A stretch of 64,000 nt of DNA from Mycoplasmatota bacterium (GCA_018394315.1 CP074575.1:2093501-2157500); one strand, 5' to 3'; positions 52,896 to 61,963 are shown, counted from the first letter of the stretch. The notes: generated by a model from the letters alone, not told the origin. Program-made: numbers and translations.

Positions 52896-53504
52896 TTACC
52901 TCTCTCCTAATAATATATTTTCTTCTAAGCCAAATACTCTTTCAATAATTTTGATCATTGTAATGCTTTTACTTACAATTTCTTCCTCAGTCCAACCAAA
53001 TAAACTTTCATCTAAGAAAAACTGTGCTCCAGTAAGAAGAAATTGTATTGTATCAAGTACGTTATTTACTTTAAATGTACCTTCTTCAACACCGTCACTA
53101 ACAATTGATGCGATTATAGGTGATAGTTTCATCACAATAGCTACATTCATTTTTTCGTGTAATAATCTATTTGATGGTAAATGAAGAATATCCGCTGCCT
53201 TTTGAGTATCCTTATTATTAATTTTATCACCACGCAGTAAAGTAGAAAATTTTTCTATTGGTGATAAATGTGGTGATTTTGCCAATTCGTCAGCAGATTT
53301 CAATACATTCTCTAAAGTTGTCTCTACAATTGCTTCAATTATGTCCTCTTTGGATTTAAAGTAGTAATAGAAAGTACCCTTTGCTACCCCAGCTTCTATT
53401 GTAATATCTTCGACTGTAGTTTCATTGTACCCCTTTGTTTCAAAAAGCATCTTAGCTGAATGAATTATCTCAAATCTTCTTTCTTCAGGCTTCTTTTTTT
53501 TGAT
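52896..53504 (-). CDS. TetR-family repressor with probable AUC start
   Basis: A TetR regulator of 202 residues from the proposed start. HTH at residues ~25-45 (TTVEDITIEAGVAKGTFYYYFKSKEDI), ligand-binding helices after that. The GTG at 53513 shares its G with the AAGGAG ribosome site and cannot use it, whereas an in-frame ATC at 53504 sits 8 nt downstream and gives a typical start MKKKKPEERRFEI. It likely represses itself and the CPBP gene through the palindrome upstream. Confidence 0.85.
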   Translation of the reverse strand: MKKKKPEERRFEIIHSAKMLFETKGYNETTVEDITIEAGVAKGTFYYYFKSKEDIIEAIVETTLENVLKSADELAKSPHLSPIEKFSTLLRGDKINNKDTQKAADILHLPSNRLLHEKMNVAIVMKLSPIIASIVSDGVEEGTFKVNNVLDTIQFLLTGAQFFLDESLFGWTEEEIVSKSITMIKIIERVFGLEENILLGER

Positions 53505-53523
53505 AGTAATCACTCCTTGCGAT

Positions 53524-53555
53524 AGTATAATAGCATACTGACTGACCGTCAGTCA
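53524..53555 (-). promoter_or_regulatory. TetR operator and promoter
   Basis: TGACTGAC-C-GTCAGTCA (53539-53555) is a 17-bp palindrome of TetR-family type. On the minus strand CTGACG (53552-53547) within it and TATACT (53529-53524) form a promoter with 17-nt spacing, so binding would block the -35. Confidence 0.8.
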
Positions 53556-53709
53556 ATAATTATTAGTATTTTTTTGAAATCAATAGAATATATCTATTAA
53601 ATATAAAAAATTATCTAGAAATTACAGTTAAATAAATATGATGGTTCTGTTAGTCACAAAATTGCAGGTGTAACATCCTTTAAACTAATATCAATAGTAT
53701 AGGAGTATG

Positions 53710-53769
53710 AAAAAAGTCCCAGGTTGAACTAATACCCATAAAAAGGAGTAGTTCATCAGAGGCTTTTTA
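53710..53769 (-). terminator. Long hairpin downstream of the His/Pro-rich gene
   Basis: An A-run/GTCC...GGCTTTTT outer stem encloses TGAACTA / TAGTTCA arms (53725-53755). It lies 49 nt past the His/Pro-rich stop and ends on the minus strand in GGGACTTTTTT. The inner part resembles a decayed version of the IS3-type mini-element. Confidence 0.6.
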
Positions 53770-53817
53770 CTAGAAGACATATTGTGAGGAAATTTTAGTT
53801 TTAAACTAGTTTTTTCA

Positions 53818-54657
53818 CTATAGCCTTCCAACTAATGAAGTCAGGTGGTTCACAGTACTTATAATTTCTTTTTTTAAAAATTCGTTTGTATTTATTGAAT
53901 TCTCAACCTCTACATCTCGCTTTAGTAAACCAAAATTTCCCCAACTTGGTGAGAATGGTTTATAAGGCTTGTGTCCTGGTTTATGATCCCAGTGCGGTAT
54001 ATATGGTTTATATGGCTTATGGTCCGGTTTGTGGTCATCCCAGTGTGGTATTGGCACATGATGTGGTTTATGATTGTGTTCGTGATCATCCCAATAAGGA
54101 ATATATGGTGTATATGGTTCATGATCGTGTGTGTGATCATTCCAATCAGGAATATAAGGTGTATATGGTTCTGGTGCTGGGACGGGAGTTGGTTCAGGTA
54201 TTGGAATTACATCAGGCTTTGGTGGTTCTGGTTTTGGTTTTGGTTTCCATTCTCCATCATCATCTTTAAAGTACTCAGTACAATCCCATTCCTCCATACC
54301 TTCAAAAATCTTATTTAGAGAAATATCAATTCCTTTTGAATAATTACTTCCAAGATGCATACTTGCACTAAAAACTCTATCTATCACACATTGACAAGTT
54401 TCATATCTCAACTTATCTATTCCCCAGTTGATAATTGGTTTAACCTTTAACAATGTTTCATTTTTAACTTCAGGATTCATCTCATTCCATCCTTCAGTCT
54501 TTAGATATTTATTGCCACTAAATTTGTACCAACTAAAATATCCAGCTACTGCAGCTCTTTTAATTAATTCCTCACACGGTAATACACCAAGATAATCATA
54601 TATTGATATCGGATGATAAAACATAAACTGCTTATCTTTACGGTATTGAGTTTTCAA
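53818..54657 (-). CDS. His/Pro/Tyr-rich repeat protein
   Basis: A 279-residue protein. Residues 1-130 are a compact helical domain with three cysteines (LPCEELIKRAA, ETCQCVIDRVF). Residues ~137-235 are low complexity: a PKPEPPKP spacer, then repeats of PYxPYIPxWDDHxHxHKP-type units (about five), rich in His, Pro, Trp and Tyr. A helical C-terminus follows. The repeat could bind metal ions. TTG start behind AAGGAGAG. There is no signal peptide. A coat-like role is a guess. Confidence 0.75.
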   Translation of the reverse strand: MKTQYRKDKQFMFYHPISIYDYLGVLPCEELIKRAAVAGYFSWYKFSGNKYLKTEGWNEMNPEVKNETLLKVKPIINWGIDKLRYETCQCVIDRVFSASMHLGSNYSKGIDISLNKIFEGMEEWDCTEYFKDDDGEWKPKPKPEPPKPDVIPIPEPTPVPAPEPYTPYIPDWNDHTHDHEPYTPYIPYWDDHEHNHKPHHVPIPHWDDHKPDHKPYKPYIPHWDHKPGHKPYKPFSPSWGNFGLLKRDVEVENSINTNEFLKKEIISTVNHLTSLVGRL

Positions 54658-54988
54658 ATTTCTCTCCTTCCTAATCTTTATTCTCCTTATAATATGTTTT
54701 AATCTATTTTAAGAAATTATTAATGCCTACTTTTTTTATGATAAAATATCGTAAAAAATTCTTTGGAAATTAAATGACCAAACAAAGCATGTATAAAGAC
54801 CTTAAAGGAAATTCTTACGGCTATGTTAAATGACAACAGATACGCTTCCACACGAAAAAAAAGCGAGAATTAACTTTTCCCCCTTTTAAGTTATGTTGTT
54901 ACTAAAATAATAATGCTAAGACCGAAATTCAAGAAATCCTTAAGTCAAGGTTAAAAACATATACGTAAGGTTATGAACTATCCTTTTA
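54658..54988. other. Gap without recognisable gene
   Basis: 331 bp, AT-rich. It contains the promoter region of the His/Pro-rich gene and a run of A followed by pyrimidine-rich sequence; I see no gene, repeat or convincing hairpin. Confidence 0.6.
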
Positions 54989-55222
54989 TCAACCTCCAAT
55001 GATAACATCTAAGATATTACTTGATAATGATGTTTTAGACTTGTATAGCTCAGTGTATCCACAAGTCGAGCAACTGATTGTTGTAAATTTCTTATTTTGA
55101 AGATCTATGATTTTACTGAAACCACCACCTGTTGCAGAAAACTGACTTACTTCGGCCCCTTGGTTATTACACTTTGGACATCTAAATTTATCACTCACTT
55201 CTTTTGCTTCTTGCTTGTTCAT
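54989..55222 (-). CDS. Zn-ribbon nucleic-acid-binding protein (COG3478 type)
   Basis: A 77-residue protein with CPKC near residue 15 and CSTCGYTELYKS near residue 51, forming one zinc ribbon, with the family's TGGGFSKIIDLQNKKFTTIS between. It is followed by a short hydrophobic tail (SSNILDVIIGG). Predicted nucleic-acid binding; the role is unknown. AAGGAG ribosome site. Confidence 0.82.
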   Translation of the reverse strand: MNKQEAKEVSDKFRCPKCNNQGAEVSQFSATGGGFSKIIDLQNKKFTTISCSTCGYTELYKSKTSLSSNILDVIIGG

Positions 55223-55454
55223 CTGTATCTCCTTCCAATTTTTAATTTATTTTCATTTCACATTATGATTTATTATACTACATTATTCAATATTGCATAT
55301 TATTTGATCGTATCTTATACCAACTCCATATTAGCCATAGTTTTTGCTACTTAGCTTTAAAATATTACTAAAATATATATATAATTTTAGAAAAAGTATA
55401 TAATTTATTTACAATTACTTTATTAAAAGTACGTGGGATGGAGGTCCAGTAAAG

Positions 55455-55928
55455 ATGAATAAAATATTCGGATATCGAATAGAGGTTTTAAAAGTAAATG
55501 CGTTAGAGAACGCATTGACCCTTATAAAAGACGTTTTTATGGAATTCGAAGCTCCAGACTATAATAATGAAGGTATCAAAAATTTTATAGATTTTATAGA
55601 AATTAGTTCCATTAAAAATTTAACGCGCAGTCATATTCTAAGTTTTTGGGGATGTTATGATAAGGAAAAACTAGTTGGAGTAATCGCTACTAAGCAAATG
55701 AGTCACATAAGTATGTTGTTCGTAGATAAATGTTACCACAGGAAGGGAATTGCAAAGAATCTATTTAAAACTATTCTTAAAAACGCTATAGTAAAAAATA
55801 TTAAAGAAATAACTGTGAACTCGTCTCCTTATGCAGTAGAATTCTATCATAAACTAGGTTTTCTAGATACTAAGACTGAACAGACAATTGATGGTATAAG
55901 ATTCACTCCGATGAAAATGAGTATTTAA
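55455..55928 (+). CDS. GNAT acetyltransferase
   Basis: A 157-residue GNAT protein: EVLKVNALENALTLIKDVFMEFEAPDY at the start, LVGVIATKQMSHISMLFVDKCYHRKGIAKNLF (acetyl-CoA loop near residue 98) and EITVNSSPYAVEFYHKLGFL. Start with GGAGG. It is 36 bp upstream of the MFS gene and likely cotranscribed. Confidence 0.85.
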   Translation: MNKIFGYRIEVLKVNALENALTLIKDVFMEFEAPDYNNEGIKNFIDFIEISSIKNLTRSHILSFWGCYDKEKLVGVIATKQMSHISMLFVDKCYHRKGIAKNLFKTILKNAIVKNIKEITVNSSPYAVEFYHKLGFLDTKTEQTIDGIRFTPMKMSI

Positions 55929-55964
55929 CCAATCTTTAAAAGTTATAAGTAGTAGGGTGGTATT

Positions 55965-57197
55965 ATGAAAGGAAGACATATAAAAATACAACTGATAAAA
56001 TTTAGTTTATACGGATTTTTTAAGAATCTTAGATTCTTTGATCCATTTTTACTTTTGTATTTGACATACAATAATATATCACTAACACATATTGGTATAT
56101 TATTCGCTATAAGAGAAGCAATAATTTATATATTTGAGGTTCCATCCGGCGTTTTTGCGGATAAATTTGGTAGAAAGACTGAATTGATAATATGTTTTAT
56201 ATTTTACATAATGTCATTTATTATCTTCTATTTAGGAAATGGATTTCATCACTTTATCATTGCATTTTCATTATTTGGTCTAGGTGAAGCATTTAGATCG
56301 GGGACACATAAAGCTATGATTATGGATTTTATGGATTATCATAATATCAAAGACAACAAGAGTAAGATATATGGAGCTACGAGGTCTTACTCTATGATAG
56401 GTTCTATGTTTTCAAGTATACTAGCTATTGTTTTAGTTAGGATTTTACCAAGCATATCAACTTTATTCCTAGTAGCAATCATCCCTTACATCTTTGATTT
56501 ACTATTAATTTTATCTTACCCTAATTACTTAAACACAAAGATAGAACATAAGTTCTCATTTAAGGAATTTTTTCAAGGCAGCATTGTGATTATCAGTACA
56601 ACACTGAAGAATAAAACATTAAGATCCACTCTCTTTGACTCAGCTACTTATAATGCCATTTTCAAAACAATCAAAGACTATATTCAAATTGTCATATACG
56701 CAGCACTTATTACTTCATTTGTCAAAATGGACGATGCTACTGAATCGATTGAAATCAATCTCGCATTGATTTATGCAGGTATGTTTTTACTCAGCGCTTT
56801 AGCTAGTAGACTCTCTCACCGATTCTTGAAATTATCGAGTAGAGACAATATACTAAACTATATATGGCTACTAACTGCATTAATCTCATCTTTAATCATA
56901 ATTTTTAACAATTCACTATACATAACGATAGGTTTATTCTCTCTATTCCATGTACTACTAAATATCAGAAAGCCAATCATGATTGAAAAGATTGGTGATA
57001 TGGCAGATTCCTCTCAAAGAGCTACCATATTAAGTGTAGAATCACAAATAACATCTTTAGTAATAATTGTAATGGCTCCATTATTTGGGTTTGTGTATGA
57101 CAGATGGAATTTGCAGTACGTGTTCATATTGATTGTAATATTCAGTTTACTATTTTCATTAATCACCTATAAAAAAAGAAATCTTTCCAATACATAG
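55965..57197 (+). CDS. MFS transporter
   Basis: A 410-residue protein with 12 helices and the MFS loop PSGVFADKFGRKTELIICF near residue 65; the second half repeats this pattern weakly. It resembles drug/proton antiporter-like MFS proteins. The substrate is unknown, possibly a compound modified by the acetyltransferase encoded just upstream. Ribosome site GGGTGG. Ends before a terminator. Confidence 0.87.
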   Translation: MKGRHIKIQLIKFSLYGFFKNLRFFDPFLLLYLTYNNISLTHIGILFAIREAIIYIFEVPSGVFADKFGRKTELIICFIFYIMSFIIFYLGNGFHHFIIAFSLFGLGEAFRSGTHKAMIMDFMDYHNIKDNKSKIYGATRSYSMIGSMFSSILAIVLVRILPSISTLFLVAIIPYIFDLLLILSYPNYLNTKIEHKFSFKEFFQGSIVIISTTLKNKTLRSTLFDSATYNAIFKTIKDYIQIVIYAALITSFVKMDDATESIEINLALIYAGMFLLSALASRLSHRFLKLSSRDNILNYIWLLTALISSLIIIFNNSLYITIGLFSLFHVLLNIRKPIMIEKIGDMADSSQRATILSVESQITSLVIIVMAPLFGFVYDRWNLQYVFILIVIFSLLFSLITYKKRNLSNT

Positions 57198-57296
57198 ATT
57201 AACAAAGTTTAAGACTGACTTAGTTGGTTTTCTTTAATATACTAAATTTCTATCAACGAAGTGTTGGAAATCAAAACAGCGCATTTTATAAAAAAC

Positions 57297-57318
57297 AAGC
57301 CTCAATTATGAGGCTTTT
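57297..57318. terminator. Terminator after the MFS gene
   Basis: AAGCCTCA / TGAGGCTT perfect 8-bp stem followed by TTTT. Confidence 0.8.
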
Positions 57319-57423
57319 AACATAGAACTAAAGGACAATTGTAAAAAAACGCACAAACCATTACCTCAATGCTAGTTTTCAGAACAATTCAGTAAGATTA
57401 TATAATTACTTTTTTTAAAAACA

Positions 57424-57735
57424 TCATAGCTTATTAGCTTGATTTTGCATTAAGAAAGGATTTAACCACGATAATGCGAAGAAACAGAAAATCAAATAGA
57501 GTATAGAATGGTCATCAGCACCTTGCTTTGCAAGTCGTTGCCCCGCCACATATTGCCAATAAATGCTATAGATACCAAATGTGAAAATCAACATAAGAAA
57601 GTGAGCAAACCCTCCGAATCCCTCTCCAGTTTGTTCCTTTAACTCAACTTGAAACTTAATATTCCAGTAAATCAAATAGATTCCAAATGTTACAATTATA
57701 AGTAATATCATCAGTCCAATTGAACGCTTTGTCAT
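57424..57735 (-). CDS. DUF4234-like small membrane protein
   Basis: A 103-residue protein with three helices and two copies of the motif FGIYxIYW (residues ~18-24 and ~53-59), the DUF4234 hallmark, plus a GEGFGGF loop between. Function unknown. The ATG follows GGGGGAG. Flanked by copies of the dispersed repeat. Confidence 0.8.
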   Translation of the reverse strand: MTKRSIGLMILLIIVTFGIYLIYWNIKFQVELKEQTGEGFGGFAHFLMLIFTFGIYSIYWQYVAGQRLAKQGADDHSILYLIFCFFALSWLNPFLMQNQANKL

Positions 57736-58560
57736 AACACTCCCCCTTTTCTATTATAACTAGGTATATCATAGTATGCAACGATGATTAAAATAATACA
57801 TACTAGGAGTGCTGGATACCGAAACAACGCATAATCACATTTTGAGATACAACTTTCTAAATCATAGACACCCATTAGATATCTAATTTATTATTAATCT
57901 CCCCTAAAAAACCTTATAGATGGAATGAAATATATTCCAGTAAAACACACCTAAAAAATATTATCATAAGAGTAAATCTAGTAAATTTAATCATCATTGC
58001 GCATTTTCTTAATCACACTTCATAGTACCTACCCCATAATCACACAGAATCAAATAAAAATTACTGGTTTTAGATAATCCCCAGTTACAAAATCCAGCTA
58101 CTGAGTTAGCATCTTTAGGTTTTCCTAAGCGGTTTCGATGGTGGATCTGGGATGCAACCTTAAACAATCACATAAAAAATTTCTTTAACTTGTACAATTT
58201 GAAAATATATTGTTTAAAGGCATTGTTGATGCTCTCTTTCTTAACAGAATTATTTAGTTTACTACAGAAGAACTGTTTTTTTGTATGTACAAGACTTAAT
58301 CGTATATAATTTATTTCTTGTAAATATTCATTTAATTTATTATGATTATGAAGATATTTTCTTAAGTATGATTTGTAGTGCCTATATTTTTTCTTTTTGC
58401 GGTTCGAAAGTTAGAGGAATATTTACTATTTTATCATCTGATTTTAGTAGATCGGCCGAAAATAAAAAGTTCACTACATATTGTAATCAACTTTTTTATA
58501 TCTAGTTAAGTAATTCTTAACTACAAACTGAAACTATTTTGTTAGAAGGGTAGAAATTAC
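57736..58560. other. 825-bp gap with a repeat copy and a short relic frame
   Basis: It contains one dispersed repeat (57809-57832), a small hairpin TTTAGG-TTTT-CCTAAG-type near 58115, and an uninterrupted minus-strand frame at 58009-58167. Otherwise I see no gene; the longer plus-strand frame at 58281 lacks a ribosome site. Confidence 0.5.
58009..58167 (-). pseudogene. Possible relic frame, 52 residues
   Basis: A frame with protein-like composition (includes GKPKDANSVAGFCNWGLS and LILCDYGVGTMKCD) but no ribosome site and a TTG as the only start. It may be a remnant of a larger gene. I do not recognise the family. Confidence 0.2.
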
Positions 58561-58746
58561 TTAACATTTAGTGGAAGCAAGACCTATAATAACCAACAGT
58601 ATAAATAATACTAATACTATTGTGTAGCTATTATCAGAACCACAGCAACCATAACCGTATCCGCCACCGTAACCATATCCGCCACCGTAACCGTATCCGC
58701 CACTGGAACTGTATCCGCCACCGTAACCATATCCACCGTAACTCAT
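58561..58746 (-). CDS. YjcZ-like small Gly/Tyr-rich membrane protein
   Basis: A 61-residue protein: N-terminal GGYGYGG repeats (about five), a CCGSDNS junction and one C-terminal helix with IVLVLFILLVIIG, matching the YjcZ sporulation-associated small protein family (which has the same GYGG head and helix). Start with AAGGGGG. It suggests the organism has, or descends from, a sporulation programme. Confidence 0.75.
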   Translation of the reverse strand: MSYGGYGYGGGYSSSGGYGYGGGYGYGGGYGYGCCGSDNSYTIVLVLFILLVIIGLASTKC

Positions 58747-58957
58747 ATAATTCCCCCTTTCTAATACTAGAGTATGTTCATATGAAACTTTGAGATATTA
58801 CAAACAACCAATTTCTATATCTAAAGCTTCTTAAGCATAGCATTTACCCCCCCTTAAAAATTACTTTACCGATTATAATATTCGTTAGTCCATTTTTATT
58901 ATAAATAATCTTTGGGACACCAATAAGAAAACCAATAATAATATGATTTTATTTTTA

Positions 58958-58977
58958 TTTATGATACATATCATAAA
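58958..58977. promoter_or_regulatory. Palindrome upstream of the pentapeptide gene
   Basis: TTTATGATA-CA-TATCATAAA is a perfect 20-bp palindrome, 80 bp before the pentapeptide-repeat gene; a TATAAT lies between (about 59025). It resembles Fur/PerR-type sites in general shape. The remainder of the 58747-59057 gap has no gene. Confidence 0.5.
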
Positions 58978-59057
58978 GAAATCACGTTTAATATGTGATA
59001 ATGATTTTACACTTACAGTATGTTATAATAATTTAATTGAATTAAGTAGGTGAATAA

Positions 59058-59699
59058 ATGAAAAAGAAAGAAATAAAAAGACCAATTCATAGGGCTGAGT
59101 TGGAGATTTATTATGATTTACTTACTACTAATTTAGATATGGACCGAATTGAATACAAGAGAATTTATGATGGCTTAATTGCTGAAGTAGAAGGTTATAG
59201 GTTAGTTCTAGATACTTGTGAAGTTGAAAAATGTATCTTTAGAGATGGTGAGTTTGTTCGTTCTGAATTTATTGATATAGTGTTTAAAAATTGCGAATTA
59301 ACGAACTGTACTTTCATAGATTGTACCTTCGTTCGTGTCGAATTTATTAATTGTAAACTAGTTGGTACACACTTTGTAACAACTCATATGAGTGATGTTT
59401 TCTTTAACGAAGTGTATGCTGATTATCTAGATATATCGGAATGTAAATTAAAGAACGTAAAGATTGTTGATTCATCTTTAATGATGGCATCGATATTTAA
59501 TAATAAAGTAGATAATTTTATACTGGAAAGTGTCAATTTAAAGAGCGCGACTTTTTACGAGACTTCACTTAAAGGAGTCGATTTGTCTACATCGGATATT
59601 TATGGAATAAATATTGAGCTTAAGAGTATTAAAGGAGCCACTATAGCATCGTGGCAAGCAGTAGATGTATGTAATTTACTTGGAGTATATTTAAAATGA
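59058..59699 (+). CDS. Pentapeptide-repeat protein
   Basis: A 213-residue protein with about 25 degenerate A(N/D)LxX units from residue ~53 (e.g. CIFRDGEFVRSEFIDIVFKNCEL) forming a right-handed quadrilateral helix. Such proteins include Qnr/MfpA gyrase-protecting DNA mimics and many of unknown role; the loop and charge pattern needed to call Qnr is not evident. Start with AGGTGA. Stop is TGA. Confidence 0.85.
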   Translation: MKKKEIKRPIHRAELEIYYDLLTTNLDMDRIEYKRIYDGLIAEVEGYRLVLDTCEVEKCIFRDGEFVRSEFIDIVFKNCELTNCTFIDCTFVRVEFINCKLVGTHFVTTHMSDVFFNEVYADYLDISECKLKNVKIVDSSLMMASIFNNKVDNFILESVNLKSATFYETSLKGVDLSTSDIYGINIELKSIKGATIASWQAVDVCNLLGVYLK

Positions 59700-59807
59700 T
59701 GAAAGAATTAGTTTGATAAGTAATCCTGATATTCTTTTGAATTTACCAAGTGGTATTAGTGAAGTGGTTTGAACTACAAATTTTAGAGAATTTATACTTA
59801 AATAAAT

Positions 59808-59830
59808 AAAGCCTCATCAAAGAGGCTTTT
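59808..59830. terminator. Terminator after the pentapeptide gene
   Basis: AAAGCCTC / GAGGCTTTT stem with a 6-nt loop and T-run. Confidence 0.75.
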
Positions 59831-59939
59831 GTTGTTTTAATAGTGAATCGATGGTGGAGACCGAAAGGACACTCTCTATGATTATCGAACTGTAGATTTT
59901 CTTCTTATCTTTTTATACCAATAATCTCTTACTAAGCAC

Positions 59940-60773
59940 TTAAGCCGGAATCTTGAATTCACATGCAACACCAACTTGGCACAATCCGCAGCTTGATGAA
60001 GCCACTTCATAATGTTTCTCGGTATATGGCTTGATTACATTTCGTTGATACGCTCTACACTTAAGTTTGTCGTGCCCTTGCTCGGATATGGCTCCTACTG
60101 GACATCTTCTTATACAATCATTACATGTACCATCGGAATAAAAAAGGCAGTATTCATGGTGAGAAACATATTTTCTTACACTGTAAGTTAATTCTACTTC
60201 CGAAATAATAGAACCGCACCGATGAGCTTTTCCAACACTTGTTATTAATCCATCACATAGTCCAAAAGTACCTAATCCACATGCAAATGCAGTATGTCTC
60301 TCTGACCATGAGGAAGCATATCCATATTTATCAGATTCATAATAACTCCAATTTTCACTTAAGGATGGGCACATTGTTTTTATGTTTCTTCTATTCAATT
60401 CGTTAACTAAGAATTCCATTAACATATCAATAAACTTTTGACCATATATTCTATTATTTGACCATAATCTACTAGCATAGTGCTCTTCATTTAGATTTGC
60501 AATCCTAGTCTCTATTCTTTGGGGAAAGATAAAACTAACAACACTTAGTTTATCAGTATTAGAATCTCCGAATTCATGCCTAAAAGCTTCTTTTGGATTC
60601 CAGTAAAATCCCCCTATATCGTTCTTGAAAAAATCAAAAATTTTATCACTTCCACTGGAAAATCCAATTAATGGCATTTCATACGGTGTTTCTGATTCAG
60701 CATAGTTAATATAAAATTCTTCTATTAGTTCATTCAGTAAATTAGTATACTCCCTTTTTACATCACCAGGCAT
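59940..60773 (-). CDS. QueG-like 4Fe-4S protein
   Basis: A 277-residue iron-sulfur protein. The C-terminal region has CNDCIRRCPVGAISEQG (first 4Fe-4S set) and a later CGLCQVGVACEFKIPA with the cysteine completing the second cluster, as in epoxyqueuosine-reductase-like proteins. The N-terminal half has FGLCDGLI and RCGSIISEVEL elements of that family. True QueG is longer, so this is a relative rather than a certain queuosine enzyme. Start is ATG 60773 behind GGGGGGAG; the longer in-frame start lacks a site. Confidence 0.78.
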   Translation of the reverse strand: MPGDVKREYTNLLNELIEEFYINYAESETPYEMPLIGFSSGSDKIFDFFKNDIGGFYWNPKEAFRHEFGDSNTDKLSVVSFIFPQRIETRIANLNEEHYASRLWSNNRIYGQKFIDMLMEFLVNELNRRNIKTMCPSLSENWSYYESDKYGYASSWSERHTAFACGLGTFGLCDGLITSVGKAHRCGSIISEVELTYSVRKYVSHHEYCLFYSDGTCNDCIRRCPVGAISEQGHDKLKCRAYQRNVIKPYTEKHYEVASSSCGLCQVGVACEFKIPA

Positions 60774-61016
60774 TTGGCTCCCCCCATTCATGCTAGAAAC
60801 TATTTTCAAGCAATACAAACTATCCAACTGTTTCGGATGTTTACATAATATAATTCAACTTAGATTAATACTCTACACTTACAATAAAAAAAGAATGATT
60901 TTACTCTAAAAATGTATGTTTATGCAACCGGTGTTAGAAACAGAAAACGACACATTATTTAACTGAAAATAATCTAAGTTTCATCCTCACTATTTTTCAA
61001 CTACTCAAAAAGGTTA

Positions 61017-61574
61017 TTATTCAATAATTTTGTACTCAATGTCTTCCCATTCTTCTCTCAAAATACCATACTCATATTCATCCCACCAGATTGGGTCGCC
61101 ATTATTATTTCTTTTAATAAAATAACTTTTTTTTAAGTTACCTTCTCGTCTCATTAAAATCCTTTCTAAAAGTTTCCATGACTTAATATTATCAGGATTA
61201 CATCTTGCGGAAACACGATGAATTTGAAGGTTATCAAAACCATACTGTATAATAGCTTTGCATGCTTCTGTAGCGTAGCCTTTACCATAATATTTAGGAT
61301 TAAATATATACCCTAAATTCCAACTCAAAAATTTTTTTGGCATTGCTTGATTGAAGTATACATGACCAATCATTTTACCTTTAGTTTTAAGTTCAACAGC
61401 CCAAAAGGCATTACTTTGTGATAAAGACATAGCCGCTTTCTTACAACCTTCATCAGTTGAATCCCAATCCGACTCAAACTTAAGTACTTCTTCTTCAATT
61501 ATATATTCTTGTAAATCTTTCCAATCTTCTTCTTTGAAGTTTCTCACTAATAATCTTTCGGTTTCTATGATCAA
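61017..61574 (-). CDS. RimJ/RimL-type GNAT acetyltransferase
   Basis: A 185-residue GNAT protein: MIIETERLLVRNFKEEDW, GHVYFNQAMPKKFLSWNLGYIF, loop YYGKGYATEACKAIIQYGF near residue 95 and ARCNPDNIKSWKLLERILM. The TTG start at 61574 follows AAGGGGAG. A dispersed-repeat copy lies 65 bp upstream. Confidence 0.87.
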   Translation of the reverse strand: MIIETERLLVRNFKEEDWKDLQEYIIEEEVLKFESDWDSTDEGCKKAAMSLSQSNAFWAVELKTKGKMIGHVYFNQAMPKKFLSWNLGYIFNPKYYGKGYATEACKAIIQYGFDNLQIHRVSARCNPDNIKSWKLLERILMRREGNLKKSYFIKRNNNGDPIWWDEYEYGILREEWEDIEYKIIE

Positions 61575-61722
61575 TTGAATCTCCCCTTTTTATTTTATCT
61601 ATATCAATTGTATACTTATTTTGCACTTATATCAAACTGTGTTGGAGTCTGAAATAACACATATTCTTTTAAAAATAACTTTGTCTTTTTTTTAGAGCGT
61701 AATGTAATTAAACAATATCATT

Positions 61723-61963
61723 TATCTTATTAACTGATTGTAGCTTAATTTATTATTATTTGTAATTCCACTAAATATTGAAATACCTTTTCCGATTAAT
61801 TTGGGTATAGTTACAAAATACTGATCAATTAAGTTTAGTTCCCCAATTGGTTTGATGAACTTTCCTCCACCAAACAACCATATATTTTTAAACCTTGTAC
61901 TCTCAATTCTCTTACAAATCCCGCAACATCACTACTATAAAATTGTAGTACACTCCCTTTGTA
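61723..61963 (-). pseudogene. Decayed dihydrofolate-reductase-family (RibD_C) gene
   Basis: Reading the minus strand, one frame gives FYSSDVAGFVRELRVQGLK, then after a 1-nt frame change another gives LFGGGKFIKPIGELNLIDQY, FVTIPKLIGKGISIFSG and a stop. LFGGGK and LIGKGI..FSG are hallmarks of the C-terminal half of RibD-like/DHFR-family reductases (YwjB/YyaP type). The N-terminal half is gone and stops interrupt upstream sequence. The 61575-62102 gap otherwise holds one dispersed repeat and a mini-element copy. Confidence 0.7.

Larger units (their letters stand above)
57261..61662. repeat. Family of ~24-bp dispersed intergenic repeats
   Basis: Copies at 57261-57284, 57809-57832, 60931-60955 and 61639-61662, and a weaker one at 59849-59873. 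All are in the same orientation and all in gaps. Shared pattern: GTGTTGGA, five variable bases, a GAAA or AAAA core, and AACGCAT or ACACAT at the end. They flank the DUF4234, Fe-S and acetyltransferase genes. Confidence 0.5.

Noticed and set aside
53886-54318. Three long open frames opposite or shifted to the His/Pro-rich repeat gene
   Set aside because: Low-complexity DNA stays open in several frames; only the TTG-started minus-strand frame has a ribosome site and a non-repetitive globular part.
58281-58505. 74-residue plus-strand frame in the 825-bp gap
   Set aside because: No ribosome site, unnatural composition, no match to any family I know.
58958-58977. Fur or PerR box assignment
   Set aside because: The palindrome is clear but does not match the consensus closely enough to name the regulator.
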